This document shows, piece by piece, positions 35,167-46,482 of a stretch of 46,521 bases of DNA (position 1 is its first letter; each line of letters starts with the position of its first letter). Under the pieces are notes generated by a model. That model worked only from the letters and a program-made list of their open reading frames with translations. It did no database searches and was not told the DNA's origin. Made by a program: the position numbers and the translations under genes. Source of the stretch: Pseudomonadota bacterium (GTDB taxonomy: Bacteria > Pseudomonadota > Gammaproteobacteria > DASZBR01); NCBI GenBank assembly GCA_021777765.1, contig JAJYDF010000028.1, forward strand, positions 1 through 46,521, in the 5' to 3' direction.

Positions 35167-35921
35167 TTATGAGAAGATGAATGATACATATTTAATACAT
35201 ATTGAGGTTGTGGCTGAGGACCATCAGGTTCAGATGGAGGTAGTGCTCTCTTTTTTTGTTTCTCGCTATCATGATAATGAAATGTAAAGCGATTTGTCTC
35301 ACTATAAACTTTTTCAGACTTATGTTTGCGTTTTTTTTGTTTTGACTGATTTTTAACGTCAGTGGCAGTTTTATCTTTTGAAACAGTTTTACCGTTTGTT
35401 ACGCTATCGAATTGGGACTGATCGGGTTTGGTCTCTTTGTGTAGAGTAGCCGGCGTGTTATTAATTGGATTAGTCATATTTAAATTGATCTTAATTTGCG
35501 CTATATCTGATAGTTTTTTTATAATCACTTCTTCTTGTAAACTAGATTGTTCTTTAGCGCTTTCTTGTGTTGTATGATAAATTGGTCTAAATTTTATATT
35601 TAAATAAAGCTTCATCACTTCTAGAATATCAATATAAAGATTTTTATCAATGCCATGTTTAGCTTGATATTTCTTATCCAATGTATTAAATGCAATTGCA
35701 ACATTATGTCTGGCATTAAACTTTTTATGTATAATTGTGGTGCGTAATAATTGCCAATAATCATCTTCTTTTGTGAGGTTATACACAAAATTTTCAAAAT
35801 AGGTAGATTGGTCTTGATTCTCTTTTGCTAGCCTGACCCCTCTAATGATCATCGCATTAAGTTTATGCTGAATATATTCTGGCTCTGCTTGATGATTTAA
35901 TACAAATATTATTTTAGGCAT
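35163..35921 (-). CDS. Lysine-rich protein of unknown function
   Basis: Not recognised. A 252-aa protein with a folded-looking N-terminal part (about 1-130, alternating hydrophobics) and a disordered tail from about 150 that is basic (QSKQKKRKHKSEKVYSE near 200-216, with a nuclear-localisation-like KKRKHK) and ends proline-rich (PPSEPDGPQPQPQ). There is no signal peptide. This composition fits a translocated effector that might enter the host nucleus, but nothing demonstrates it. The preceding 249 bases (35922-36170) contain no recognisable feature. Confidence 0.6.
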   Translation of the reverse strand: MPKIIFVLNHQAEPEYIQHKLNAMIIRGVRLAKENQDQSTYFENFVYNLTKEDDYWQLLRTTIIHKKFNARHNVAIAFNTLDKKYQAKHGIDKNLYIDILEVMKLYLNIKFRPIYHTTQESAKEQSSLQEEVIIKKLSDIAQIKINLNMTNPINNTPATLHKETKPDQSQFDSVTNGKTVSKDKTATDVKNQSKQKKRKHKSEKVYSETNRFTFHYHDSEKQKKRALPPSEPDGPQPQPQYVLNMYHSSSHN

Positions 35922-36170
35922 TGTTATATTTCCTTATTTGAATTTATTAGCTCGTCTCGATATGACGTTATTCGATATTTCTGTAAAAAAATGAATTATC
36001 GTAATTTGCCATTATAATAAGTTAATTGCTCGTGTCGAGAGGGATTTCTTAAAAATGAAAATGAATTATTCTCGGAGACTTTACGTGAAAAAGTACTAAT
36101 TTCGGTTTTATTGTTAATAATTTTAATTACATACCAAAGAGGTCAATAATATAAAATAATTAATGAATGA

Positions 36171-38758
36171 TTAATTAACATTGTTGAGGCGATAGGGTTC
36201 ATCATGTTGCGCAATGGCAGATAATACCTCAGAGTGTGATTGTCTTGGTTCGGCAGCAAATAGTCCAAGAGGTGTGCGTTTACCATAAGCGATGATCGCC
36301 TGATCGGTTAACGCTCGAGATTGGTTAAGAAGCATGACTTGTTGAGGATATTTTTGTAAAGCTGTTTCATCGAGTTGTATTAATCCACCAATTTCAAGAA
36401 GTTTATTGGCTAACTTTAAATTTCCGCGCTCTAGTGCAAGATGAAATGCAGTTCGGCCATCATGGTCGCACATTAAAAGTAAATCAGGAAAAGTTGAGAG
36501 TAATATCTCAACAATTCGCGTTTTGCCATGTTGAGCAGCGACATGTAATGCAGTTGCACCATATCTATCTTGTTGAAAAGCTTGGTCACCATTGCAATAG
36601 CAATGGCCAATGAGTAATTGAATATGTGACTCATCATCATGTTTAGCTGCGTAATGTAAGGGTGTTCTCTGATATTCATCAAGTTCCATTACTAAAGTTT
36701 TCTAGAACAGAGAAGTGGGTTCTAAAAGATGTGTTAGTAGTTGTAGCAAAATATTTCCATCCGGGCATTCTGCTGCTAAATGAAACAGTGTTTTGCCGAG
36801 AAATCCAATACGCATATCCGCAAAACTGAGGTTTTGTAAATTAACCCGATCTGCAAGCGCTGGTTTGATTTGCAATATAGCTAATACCATTTTGGTTTGA
36901 GGATTGGGAATTGCTTGAAAAAATGAGAGATCATTGCAATTATAATTTGGCTCATTCAGTGTAGAGCCGTTAACCATGCTAGATATTTATCTGCTTCCGC
37001 AGCACCCAATTTTTGCGCTAGCCCATAATAATAACGCGCTTTTTTGAGATAAGATTCTTTGATTTCTTTTTTATGGTTAGCAAAACTGGTATAGATATGT
37101 CCCAGTAACAATGTATAGACTACTTTTTCATGATTATGTGCATGTGAAATTAATTCATTAAATGTACTTACTGCGCTGTGGAAATATTTATTGGCTAATT
37201 CATTACGGGTTTTTTCACGCAGTCCGTCTATTTGAATAGCGTTATCAAATAACATGCTGACTAAATAATATTGTGCATAGTAATTTTCATTTTCAGCTGC
37301 TTCTTGTAATAATTTAAAAGCAGCCATCTTATCAGTGTGTTTTTTGCTGGAATCAAACAACAATTTTCCATATTCCGCTTTTGCCTCATCGCTGCCTAGA
37401 TGCATGGCTTTTTTAAAATTCATGAGCGCAGCGTCAATGAATTTTATACGGATGGTAGGCTCATTTATGCTGCTCAATTTCATGAGCGAGATTTTTCCTT
37501 TTTCTAATAATGCTTCTTTAATATTGCCGTTAATAGCGATTTCAAGAAATGTATATGCTTTGGTTTCTGTATTTTTTTTCACAAGATTATTAGATAAAAG
37601 TAAATACATATAATAAGCAGAAGCAGAATTGATTTGCGCTTTTGCATCTGTAGTATGAATAAGTATGAGTTTATCTGCTGCATGTTGGTAGTTTTTACGA
37701 TGATAGTAGGTAATACCTATTAGATAACAATATTTATAATAATCTTTGTCATCTTATGTTTTATTTAAATAATCATTTACATCATGATGCTTGTCTAATA
37801 GCGCGCAGAGGCTTGCTAACAAGCAATAGTCTAAATGTGTTTTACTATCTATTTGCTTCAATTCTAATAGACATTTTTCTATTTCTTTTCGTGCATTTAC
37901 CGTTAGAGTTTGATCTTCATATTTAATAGTTAATACTCTCGCGAAAGCACGAGCTTGATTGTAAAGGCTGCTAATATTTTCTGCATGTTTAACCGCTTTT
38001 TCGAAACAAGAAACATTTTTATTATTTTTAAATCGTAATTGATTATTTTTCCACAATTGCAGATAAAATTCACACAATTTACCATGATAAATATCAGATA
38101 AACCACTGCATTCAGCAATTGAAGGAAAAGGATACGTTTTTACATGAGGATATAAATTATCGGCGATTTGATAATGTTCATTATATTTTTTAATGAGACA
38201 TTCAACTATTTCCAGCTGCTGAGGGATTAAACCTTCAATAATTTGCTTTAAAAAATCAGCCAATCGGATATGTAAATCCATTCGCCGAAGTTTATCATAA
38301 TCATTGGCAATAACTTCTGCTTTGCTCAACCATTTATCCGCATCAGAAATCTTGTTTTGAACACAATAAGCATAAATCTCTGTCGCACAATGTATTTTAG
38401 ATATTTTTTCAGTTTTAAAATAATTTTTTAATTCTAAAAATGCTAAATCGACTTCATTGTTAATATTATCGCCAAATTCTTTTTTTAAAAAATCTCCGTC
38501 CTTTAGTATTGCAATGGTGATAGATAACAATTCAATGGTTGATCCCAAGTTATCTGGTTTTTTAATTTGTTCTGGTGTGAGTGTTTACAGTGAGGAGATG
38601 CCTGCATTAAGTATTGTTTTTATTGACTCGAGCTGTGGTTTATTTTGCAGTGCTAACTGATTGGCAATATTTTTAAAAATAGTCAGGAAGAGTCGGCAAA
38701 TTTGATTTATTACTTCAAAATCTGGTCGTGGATGTGTTGCTGCTGATGGATTAAACAT
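36171..38758 (-). pseudogene. Broken Sel1/TPR-ankyrin repeat protein gene
   Basis: One ancestral reading frame can be followed from ATG 38758 (MFNPSAATHPRPDFE) through three in-frame stops and one frame change: TAA 38587-38585, TAA 37756-37754, a shift near 36956-36980, and TAG 36704-36702, ending at 36171. Sequence on both sides of each stop reads as the same protein; for example YLNKT-stop-DDKDYYKYCYLIGITYY. The middle part (about 37609-36956) has Sel1-like helices (AMHLGSDEAKAEYGKLLFD, then KARYYYGLAQKLGA). The last part has ankyrin repeats (RTPLHYAAKHDD, TALHVAAQHGK and TAFHLALERGN). The intact protein would be about 860 aa and effector-like. The 172-, 91-, 217- and 264-codon pieces should not be taken as separate genes. 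Confidence 0.75.
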
Positions 38759-38974
38759 GGAATTAAATATTTATATTAATAATGTTGGCGCATTATACAA
38801 TAAAATAGTCTTGATGAGAAGGATTGCTGTTATCGTATCTTTTATTTTTTAAAATACTTGAAAATACCATGATTGCATCAAGTATATTTAGAATGATTTC
38901 TTCAGTTATTGAGCCACCCATTTTAAAAAGGCACAAGCTTAAGCAGTCATATTTTATCATCGACTTATAATATA

Positions 38975-39169
38975 GTGAGATTTTTGTTATCTGTTGGTGC
39001 AAATCCAGGATTAATCTATACATTTAATGGAAAGAATTTTACGCCAGAACAATATATTAATTCACTGTTATCGAACAGTGGGCAAGTGACGTCTGCAGAC
39101 ATGCTGTATTTATCAGAAGCAAAGGTAGCAATACAAAAAGCAAACCGAGCTCAACTACAAAAACTATAG
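38975..39169 (+). pseudogene. Ankyrin-protein 3' fragment
   Basis: A 64-codon frame beginning at GTG reads RFLLSVGANPGLIYTFNGKN, the end of an ankyrin repeat followed by a helical tail ending in QLQKL. There is no ribosome-binding site and no upstream repeats, so it looks like the surviving C-terminus of a longer ankyrin protein. It is on the opposite strand from the large broken gene beside it. Confidence 0.45.
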
Positions 39170-39270
39170 CCGGACTGTTGTTCCTATTTCAACTCCTTAA
39201 CATATATATGAAATTAACTTCTGCATTTAATATTAATCTGTTTACTTGAACATACTATTGCTATCTTTAG

Positions 39271-39375
39271 CCTCAGCTTAAAGTTGAAGAGAAAATTGGT
39301 CGGTTGGAACAATTACAGTGTATTAATAATTCAAATTTTGATAATGATTTATTAGGTAGATCAATAATAATTTGA
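39271..39375 (+). pseudogene. Possible short coding remnant
   Basis: A 34-codon open stretch without a start codon (QLKVEEKIGRLEQLQCINN and following) has an amphipathic, protein-like composition and ends in TGA. It follows the ankyrin fragment on the same strand and precedes a terminator, so it may be the last piece of the same or another decayed gene. Evidence is weak. Confidence 0.2.
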
Positions 39376-39417
39376 CCTGCCTATTTTTAAAGAATCATAA
39401 TTGTTCAGAAATTAATT

Positions 39418-39449
39418 AAAAAAGGCAGCCATTTTGACTGCCTTTTTTT
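39418..39449. terminator. Bidirectional intrinsic terminator
   Basis: The arms AAAAGGCAG and CTGCCTTTT, with a short loop, are flanked by a T-run (39443-39449) on the plus strand and an A-run that gives a U-run on the minus strand. It would end transcription of the FG-GAP gene from the right and of anything crossing the remnants from the left. Confidence 0.85.
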
Positions 39450-39485
39450 GTTTTAAATTGAGTAATGTTCATTTAAATAACTCAA

Positions 39486-41024
39486 TTAATTTGATCTATT
39501 TTGATAAATAATAACTGGATTATTTGGTAATGGTAAAAATGGTATCAAAACACTGCTATGAAACGGAGGGCCAATAAAGGCTTGAGCAAGAGCAACAAGG
39601 CCTATTGATCCAAAAGGTACGCCACCTACAGCGATAGTATTACCTTCAATCGATACGCCACCACCAAAGAAATTATTTATTCCACCATTGGGATCATATA
39701 GTGTATCTGTTTGTGCCCAGACACCGTTGTTTTGTAGTTGATAAACCATTGCTCCGCCTTGATAGGCTGAAGCGGGCCCATTTCGACCAGGATCAGAAAT
39801 TACTGCGGTATTACCACTGATATCGATATTGATAAATCCCGTCAAATAAGAAAATGGATCATCTGAACTAATTTTTTGTATTTTTTTCAATTTTATTGAG
39901 TAATCACTATCAACAAATAGCTTATAAAAATAGACTGCGCCTGAAATTGAATTAAACAGAGGATCTTTGCTTTCTAAAGGTGCACCAATAATTGCCCATA
40001 AGCCACTCATGTCCATAGATTCACCAAAGGCATCTCCCATGGGAAATTGCGAACCACTAAAAGTAAATACATTGGGTAATGTAATTTGATCTCCTGTTAT
40101 TTTCTGTACAAATTTCCAATTTAATCTTTTTAAGTTGTATACATAAACTGCACTATTTGCAGCAATTGGGCCTAATTTAGGTCCCTGGAAAAATGTGCCA
40201 TTACTGACTAATGCAACAAGACCATTTTGTACAACGTTGTAACCAAACGCATCATTACTGCTTACACCGTCAGGATTAGTTAGAGTTTGGTTATATACCC
40301 ATTTATTTTTAAATGGATTGAAGATAAAAGAATAAACAGCACCCGAATTGGGCATTACTTGTCCACCAGTATTGGTGTTTGCTTGGTATTCCGCACCAAC
40401 GAGTATTACGCTGGTTAATGGATTGAAACTAAAGTTTAATCCAAAGCTTGCACCTTGTTGATTCAGAAAAAATGGCACCCTAGGATCTAATGATGCTAGC
40501 GATGCAGCTGTTAAATTTTGTAATCCTGGTGTATTACTGTCCAACGATTGGAAAAATTCATACTGATTTGTCTGATAATTCAGCTTATAAATTTGGATTG
40601 AGCCTTTAAAATCCTGATTAGTAACAACATCATTTGTTATTGGTCCAATGGGTGTGCCTAGTGCTGAAAACATTAACCAAGGTCCTGCGGCCTCAATTTT
40701 TAATGCTCCATCATGGTCACCTTCACCTAGTGTCTCGATGGTTTGAGTTTTAGTCCATTGACCATTGTTTTTATGATAAATATCAATTGCACCAGAAACG
40801 ACATCTGTCGGTCCTGAAGGCCTTGCAAATGATGCCGCAACATACAAAAAATTACCATTTAGTTTTACAGTTTGGCCATAGCCGTCACCGAAGGGTAACA
40901 ACGGGTTGGCGGTATCACTTTGTAAGGTTTGAACAATATTAAATGCAGCAAATGAGGTGATACTGCAAAATAATAAAATCAATAAAGCCATTATTTTAAA
41001 AGGTGCTAATAAATGCTTTTTCAT
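39486..41024 (-). CDS. Secreted FG-GAP / integrin-alpha-like beta-propeller protein
   Basis: A 512-aa protein with a clear signal peptide (residues 1-27, ending TSFAA). The remainder is a series of blades of about 60-70 residues with FG-GAP-like signatures: LPFGDGYGQTVKLNGNFLYV, NDAFGYNVVQNGLVALVSNG, GDAFGESMDMSGLWAIIGAP and NNFFGGGVSIEGNTIAVGG. Each blade ends in a strand such as GAVYFYKL or IYHKNNGQW that names a recorded quantity. Such propellers bind ligands or calcium at the cell surface; the partner is unknown. ATG 41024 is preceded by AGAGAGA. An intrinsic terminator lies 37 bases after the stop. Confidence 0.8.
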   Translation of the reverse strand: MKKHLLAPFKIMALLILLFCSITSFAAFNIVQTLQSDTANPLLPFGDGYGQTVKLNGNFLYVAASFARPSGPTDVVSGAIDIYHKNNGQWTKTQTIETLGEGDHDGALKIEAAGPWLMFSALGTPIGPITNDVVTNQDFKGSIQIYKLNYQTNQYEFFQSLDSNTPGLQNLTAASLASLDPRVPFFLNQQGASFGLNFSFNPLTSVILVGAEYQANTNTGGQVMPNSGAVYSFIFNPFKNKWVYNQTLTNPDGVSSNDAFGYNVVQNGLVALVSNGTFFQGPKLGPIAANSAVYVYNLKRLNWKFVQKITGDQITLPNVFTFSGSQFPMGDAFGESMDMSGLWAIIGAPLESKDPLFNSISGAVYFYKLFVDSDYSIKLKKIQKISSDDPFSYLTGFINIDISGNTAVISDPGRNGPASAYQGGAMVYQLQNNGVWAQTDTLYDPNGGINNFFGGGVSIEGNTIAVGGVPFGSIGLVALAQAFIGPPFHSSVLIPFLPLPNNPVIIYQNRSN

Positions 41025-41114
41025 GGTTAATCTCTCTTCTCTAAAAATGCACTTTTCGTGGGATTTTGATGAGAAAGTGCGGATGTTTTAAATAAAAAAA
41101 TTCTTGTAAGATTA

Positions 41115-41336
41115 TTATTTTTTCATTTGTAAAAGCTGTTGAACGGCATTTTTTTCTGAATAATTTAATAATCGTGCTAAAAAGACATTGGCTTTAATTA
41201 ATTCGATTGACCGTTTGATAGGTGCGCTAATTAAAATAAAAACAATGGCAATATTATTTATATATAGTAGTTCGCGGTTAATTTGCAAGTTATTGAAAAA
41301 TAATGATATAATTTGATGTGACAGAAAGGATATGGG
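41115..41336 (-). pseudogene. C-terminal coding remnant in the 41.0-41.6 kb gap
   Basis: An open stretch of about 70 codons with no ATG ends at TAA 41117-41115. It contains a hydrophobic segment (LLYINNIAIVFILIS) followed by an amphipathic helix (IKRSIELIKANVFLARLLNY). The protein-like composition and lack of a start suggest the 3' end of a lost gene. The remainder of the gap 41025-41559 shows nothing recognisable. Confidence 0.3.
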
Positions 41337-41559
41337 CTATAATTTAGTATTGTGTAAACATTAATCTTTGAACAAGTTTCGGTATGTGCTTATTAAACTA
41401 TTACCTGTATTGTTTCCTTAATTATGCCCATTTAATTCCAATGCGAAGATTGTGTATCTATTGCTGATATCTTTGTCCCGCACATGTCGACAGACCTTGA
41501 TAGACTAGAAGCATTTACCTCAATAATATGAGAATTTTTATAATCTTTATTGCGTAATT

Positions 41560-43773
41560 CTACTGTGGTGCTTTCCGTAAAATAATATCTTTTTCTTCTT
41601 TTTGTTTTTCAAACACCGCACGATTTGCCGTTCTTTCCTTGCCTTTGTTAAATTTTTCTGCTGGATACATGCTTGCCCCAGATACATTGGATGATGCTAA
41701 AGGTAGTTGCGGTGCTTTTTTCTTTTTATCTATAGATTGCTGCTGTGAGGTTTCAACTCGTACTGGACTAGCCAACGAATGACGCATTTTGTCTCTAAGA
41801 TTTTCATGTGCAAATATATCACTAATAGAAGTAGAGACTAGTTGTTGATGATGATCCTGTAAAAATATTTTTTCATTCCACATTATAGAAACAACTTGTT
41901 GCGCTAATGGTAAAAATTGATCTTTAATTTTTAGAATATGATCACTATAAGCTAGCTTTGAAAAATACATACTCAAAATTTGCTGCAATAAATCGCGTAA
42001 TTGGGTTGGATTAATTTGTCTTTCATCAAATTGTATTGCAGGTAATGTATCTTTAATTTCTTTTTTAGTATTCGATATTCCTATCAAAATATCATCTTGC
42101 AAAAACCAGCAAATATATTTCAACATGATTTTTGCACCATCAACAGTATGAATATTTTTATCTGAAATCATTTTAGACATTAATTCATACATAAAACTTG
42201 GGTTACTAACTACATTATATGTTTTTGCTTTTCGAGCAGCGATGTGATCGGTAAGGACGCTTTCATATCCCAGTAATGACATCTCTTCAGTGTGAGCATG
42301 GTCATGGTGGCGTAATCTTTCAATGCATGACATAGCATAATCATAATTGTAGCGAGTTATGAAACTATTTAAAAAATAAATCCGGGTCGAGTCTATTAAC
42401 CATTGTGCTGGCATTAAAGGTCGATAGATTAATAACGAAGTCAACTTTTCTATAAAGTCGGATACATTCACGCAAAATATATAAGGTCTTTGCAGTGAAA
42501 AAGCAACGCATTTTGCGAATATATCGGAAATTCTGTTTTTAGCATCTGAAATGATTGCTTTGTTAATATTAAAATTTTGTTCTCGTACCAGTTGTTCAAA
42601 ACAAGTTTTATAGAGTTTAATCGCGTCCTCTAATTGTAATAAAATTGCATTAGCGGATTGATTAACATCTAATTTATCTAGGTCAGATAATGCTTGTTCT
42701 ACTAAGGTGACTGTTTTTTGTAATGCATTAAGTTTTTCGTGAAATGCAGCAAGATCTTTATTGCGATCGATTATTTTCTGCAATGAACCGGGTATTGTTT
42801 TTCCTAATTCAACTGTCGTAATCGAGTAATTATCGTTAAAATCATTACCAATTTTTTCATGGATATTCTCAGTGAGTAAATTACCTGATAAATCTAATTT
42901 TTTTAATTGCAATACTGTATTTAGATAATCACCGCCTTGTATAATACAATTGTCATCAAGACCACAATGTCGCAGTATTATTTCGCTTAAACACTCTTGG
43001 AGTGTCACTCTTTTAAAGAAATTAATGCGTGCAGTCTGTGTTGCAAAATCAACATTCTCAAACTGGATTTTTTTTAATCTTTTAACACGACCTATACGAA
43101 CCGCAAGTGATTCAGATGCTGCTTCATTTAATAAACTATGACTTAATGAAAAATAAGTGATGTGCGTATCTCTTAATAATTTCAAAAAGGCATCATCATT
43201 TTCTTCATTATGTTCGTCGTTTTTATCCAATTTTAATATTGGTGTAGAAGTAATACCTGAAATGATAAGATGTTTTTCTATGTCAACAGGTTTTTCTGTT
43301 AAAGCGTTTATAATTTGGGAAAAAGACACAGAATGAATTTTATCTGCATCAATTCGAATAATACATAATGGTTTAACATTGGCAGCTGCTTTAGCAGTAC
43401 AAATAAAATTGCCTGTAACATCTACTGAAAGCGAAATGGTATGTGTCTTGGATAATATTCTTAATAATCCAGGTAGTGCTCTAGCGGTTACGGGTGCATC
43501 AATCAGTTCTAATTTCACAGTAACATGTTCTGCCATTTTATGAACATCTTCCTTAGTGAGTGGTTTTGTCTTTTTTGAATTTTTACCGTCAATTCGATGT
43601 GAGAATTTTTCGCTTTTTATTTCATGACCGTTATATATTTCTATTACTGGAAGTTTACTTTTATTCAATTCAACCGGCTCTAATGCAACATTATTATCAG
43701 GAGCTATTACAATAGGTTGATTTTGTTGCTTATGATTATCAGTAGTTACTGTATCAGATTTAGGTTTTGGCAT
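41560..43773 (-). CDS. Large effector-like protein with a leucine-rich-repeat segment
   Basis: Not recognised as a named gene. The 737-aa protein has no signal peptide. Residues about 200-320 look like ribonuclease-inhibitor-type leucine-rich repeats: LSEIILRHCGLDDNCI, then LQLKKLDLSGNLLTENI. Residues 330-640 are helical, and the last 80 are disordered and charged (PAEKFNKGKERTANRAVFEK), as in translocated proteins. The N-terminal 60 residues are also polar and disordered. The ATG has only a weak GAGTG site. It stands alone, with the decayed region on its left and the split nuclease-like gene on its right. LRR plus a disordered basic tail suggests a host-protein-binding effector; this is inference. 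Confidence 0.65.
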   Translation of the reverse strand: MPKPKSDTVTTDNHKQQNQPIVIAPDNNVALEPVELNKSKLPVIEIYNGHEIKSEKFSHRIDGKNSKKTKPLTKEDVHKMAEHVTVKLELIDAPVTARALPGLLRILSKTHTISLSVDVTGNFICTAKAAANVKPLCIIRIDADKIHSVSFSQIINALTEKPVDIEKHLIISGITSTPILKLDKNDEHNEENDDAFLKLLRDTHITYFSLSHSLLNEAASESLAVRIGRVKRLKKIQFENVDFATQTARINFFKRVTLQECLSEIILRHCGLDDNCIIQGGDYLNTVLQLKKLDLSGNLLTENIHEKIGNDFNDNYSITTVELGKTIPGSLQKIIDRNKDLAAFHEKLNALQKTVTLVEQALSDLDKLDVNQSANAILLQLEDAIKLYKTCFEQLVREQNFNINKAIISDAKNRISDIFAKCVAFSLQRPYIFCVNVSDFIEKLTSLLIYRPLMPAQWLIDSTRIYFLNSFITRYNYDYAMSCIERLRHHDHAHTEEMSLLGYESVLTDHIAARKAKTYNVVSNPSFMYELMSKMISDKNIHTVDGAKIMLKYICWFLQDDILIGISNTKKEIKDTLPAIQFDERQINPTQLRDLLQQILSMYFSKLAYSDHILKIKDQFLPLAQQVVSIMWNEKIFLQDHHQQLVSTSISDIFAHENLRDKMRHSLASPVRVETSQQQSIDKKKKAPQLPLASSNVSGASMYPAEKFNKGKERTANRAVFEKQKEEKDIILRKAPQ

Positions 43774-43977
43774 ATAGTTTTCACTCTAGGGTAATGTTTT
43801 GATAGAACTTGTTATATATGTCATTGTGTTCAAATTGACAAAAGGATAACTGATTATAACGGAGATATAGATTATACTGAAGAGCAATTTCTGAAGACAG
43901 ATAAGGTGAATGAAAAATAAACCATTCACTTATTAATCAAGTAGTTTCAGGGAAGATCATAATTATTTACGTTATTA

Positions 43978-46262
43978 TTACTTCTTGTTTTTATTTACAA
44001 AAATTATTTCTGTGTTAAAAGCCATGTGTTCCCACGTAACAGCATGTTCATCAATTTGAAATTCATTTTTTGCTTCATCATATAAATGCATGCCCTCCAA
44101 TTCACGATCTGTCAATAAGATAACCCCCTTATGGTATAGATCCAGTGCGGTCATACATATTTTTACCTCTTCATCACTAAACTTCGTTAATTTTGAAAAT
44201 AAGACATAAGTATCAATTCTATTCTTAGGAAATACGTCAATTATTTTTGTCAAATTGAGGACATCTTTTTTTTCTATAGGATTTCTTGATTTACATTCAG
44301 ATACAATGAGTGATGCTTTTCCATCATGATCCCACATTAAAATAATAAAATCAGTTTCGCATTCGTTTATATTAGCTCCGGAAGGTTTAATACTCATTGA
44401 AGTGAGATAGACAAAATTTTTGAAATGAAAATGATTATGAAGCTGATGCAATGTCAAAGCTATTGGTATAGCACTTAATTGATTATCATCTCGACCGAAA
44501 ATACCAGATCTACGATAAAACCAATCCCTATCTTTAAGTTGACTTAGAATTTCAAACTTGTATCCACAAAATTCACAGCGTAATTTACTTTTTAAATTAT
44601 CTATGCCTTTCCAGAATTTGAGTTCACAATTTGTGCATTGAATCTCAAGCCCTACACTAAAAATACTCTTTTTTGTAACGAATTCAAAAATATGATCTGG
44701 TTTAAGTTTTGAACCAATTTTTCGAGGAAATAAATATAAGTTTTCATATTGTTTAAAATTGGGTTTATGAGTTTCTGGATCATTTTGTCCGATTATTTCT
44801 ATCGCATTTTGTTTTGTAAATGCTTCATCCGGCTTGAATTTTTCCAATAAGCTTCTTACTCCCGCAATTTTAAATACAGAGCAATGATATAAACCCCCAA
44901 TCATATTTATAATATTTTCAGCCCTTAATCCAGCACTGCTATGAGATATTTGAAAACCATAACATTAAAATAACCCTTTAATAATTTTTGTGTAACTAGT
45001 AGGATGAATATTCATATGTTCTTTATCGTTTTCAATAATTATACCAATTCCATCAGGCTCCATTCTGAGAGTTTTAAAACCACTGAATAATTCCTTTCCA
45101 TAATATAAATTTAATTCAGGAATACATGGTGTATGGAATGTTCTTTTATTGTCTTGTATATCACTAATTATATTCAGAGATGCGACTAACCTTTGTGAAG
45201 TATCAGTTAGCTCATCAGCGGAAGGTTTTTCTGGAAGCTGAAATGATAAAGTATGAGATGGAGATTCACTCAAAATTCCTAATGTTGATTTGTTTTTAAA
45301 ATACCAAAATGGTGCTTTTATATTTAGCCCATTCCAGATATCAGAGCTAATATGACATCTAACTGTAGGCGAATTAAATCCAAATTGTTTAAACTTTTCC
45401 TGATTTTCAGCTTTCATCCATATACCAACTGCTTCAGATTGTGTATATATTGATAAAGGGCGTGATTGTAAATGTTTTATATAAGCTTCTTTGAAGCTAT
45501 CTAAATGTTCTTTATAATTGTTATCGAAAAAAATTAATTCAATTCCTGTAGCCCTCAGATTCCAAAAATTAATTAAATCATAATATTCAGTAACATCACC
45601 TAAATATAGACCAGGATCATTCCAGCCGATTGTTTGTATACTGCTTAGGGAATAAGAGGTTAACCAATTAAGAGTATTATTATGAGACAAATATGTTGGA
45701 ATCGTATCATCAGCTTTTATTTTAATTTTTTTGTTTTAAATTTTTGAGTCAACATTTTTTTATAGTCAAATTTAACACCTAATTCATCAGGGGTTAATAT
45801 TGTTCCAAACATTGCTTCAAAAATATTTGTCAAAGTATCGTTTTCATCCCATTGGATAAGTTTAAATTGAAATTTTAAATGATTATTTTGTCTATTTAAA
45901 TCTGAGAAGATTCGAGATGCTGCATGATATATATCTAGGAAAACTGGCTCTTTGAATTTACCCGTCCAGTTAATAAAGAGCTCTTTATTAAATAGGAATG
46001 GCCAATTAAGATGTTTATATTGGTCAATGAAATTTAAGACTAAATTGTCATTAGACAAAGGGAAAAGAACATCTACTTTAAATAATTCAACTAAATTTTT
46101 TGCTAGGTCTAAATTATCAACTGGTATTAAAGGATTAAATCTTCCTCCCCATATTGTATGAGTTAACCTTAATGCCTTTTTATAATCATCAAAATTGTTT
46201 TCTTTTATACACCACCCAATACGAATTGGTCTATATTTTACGTTCACGCTTAATGTATTCAT
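43978..46262 (-). pseudogene. Split gene: conserved-looking N-terminal region plus zinc ribbon and PD-(D/E)XK-like nuclease domain
   Basis: Three pieces (46262-45717, 45690-44965, 44904-43978) read as one protein of about 760 aa. The first junction is a run of seven A (45732-45726); one more A would join the frames smoothly into KIKADDTIPTYLSHNN. The second is an in-frame TAA (44967-44965) with coding-like sequence continuing after it (CYGFQISHSSAGLRAENI). The N-terminal part has RIGWCIKENNFDDYKKALRL and HTIWGGRFNPLIPV. The C-terminal part has a CxxC...CxxC zinc ribbon (IQCTNCELKF and LRCEFCGYKF), then ETDFIILMW and LIVSECKSRN, the D...ExK pattern of PD-(D/E)XK nucleases. The family was not recognised; a defence-type nuclease is a reasonable guess. 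It may be dead, or expressed through slippage at the A-run, though the TAA would still block the end. Confidence 0.65.
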
Positions 46263-46482
46263 GAATCATACTTATTAAACCTTTTCAAATCTGTATGAAA
46301 CGAGAAATCAAAAGATATTTTTGATATATTTACGGTATATCGTTTCTAGTAACTATAGTGACACAGTGAGTTTAGTATATAATTAAAATTATTTTATTGT
46401 AACCCCTCAATAATCCCATCTTTTCCCCCTAAAAAATAAATGATTCACTGCCCTCACTGAATAAATTAGGAGGGCTAAAGAA

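Noticed and set aside
37335..38660. Plus-strand frames of 67-92 codons in this interval
   Set aside because: They are antisense shadows of the broken Sel1/ankyrin gene.
38793..39023. 76-codon minus-strand frame
   Set aside because: The first half is the complement of the ankyrin fragment; the end (GGSITEEIILNILDAI) has a somewhat protein-like look but no start site or context.
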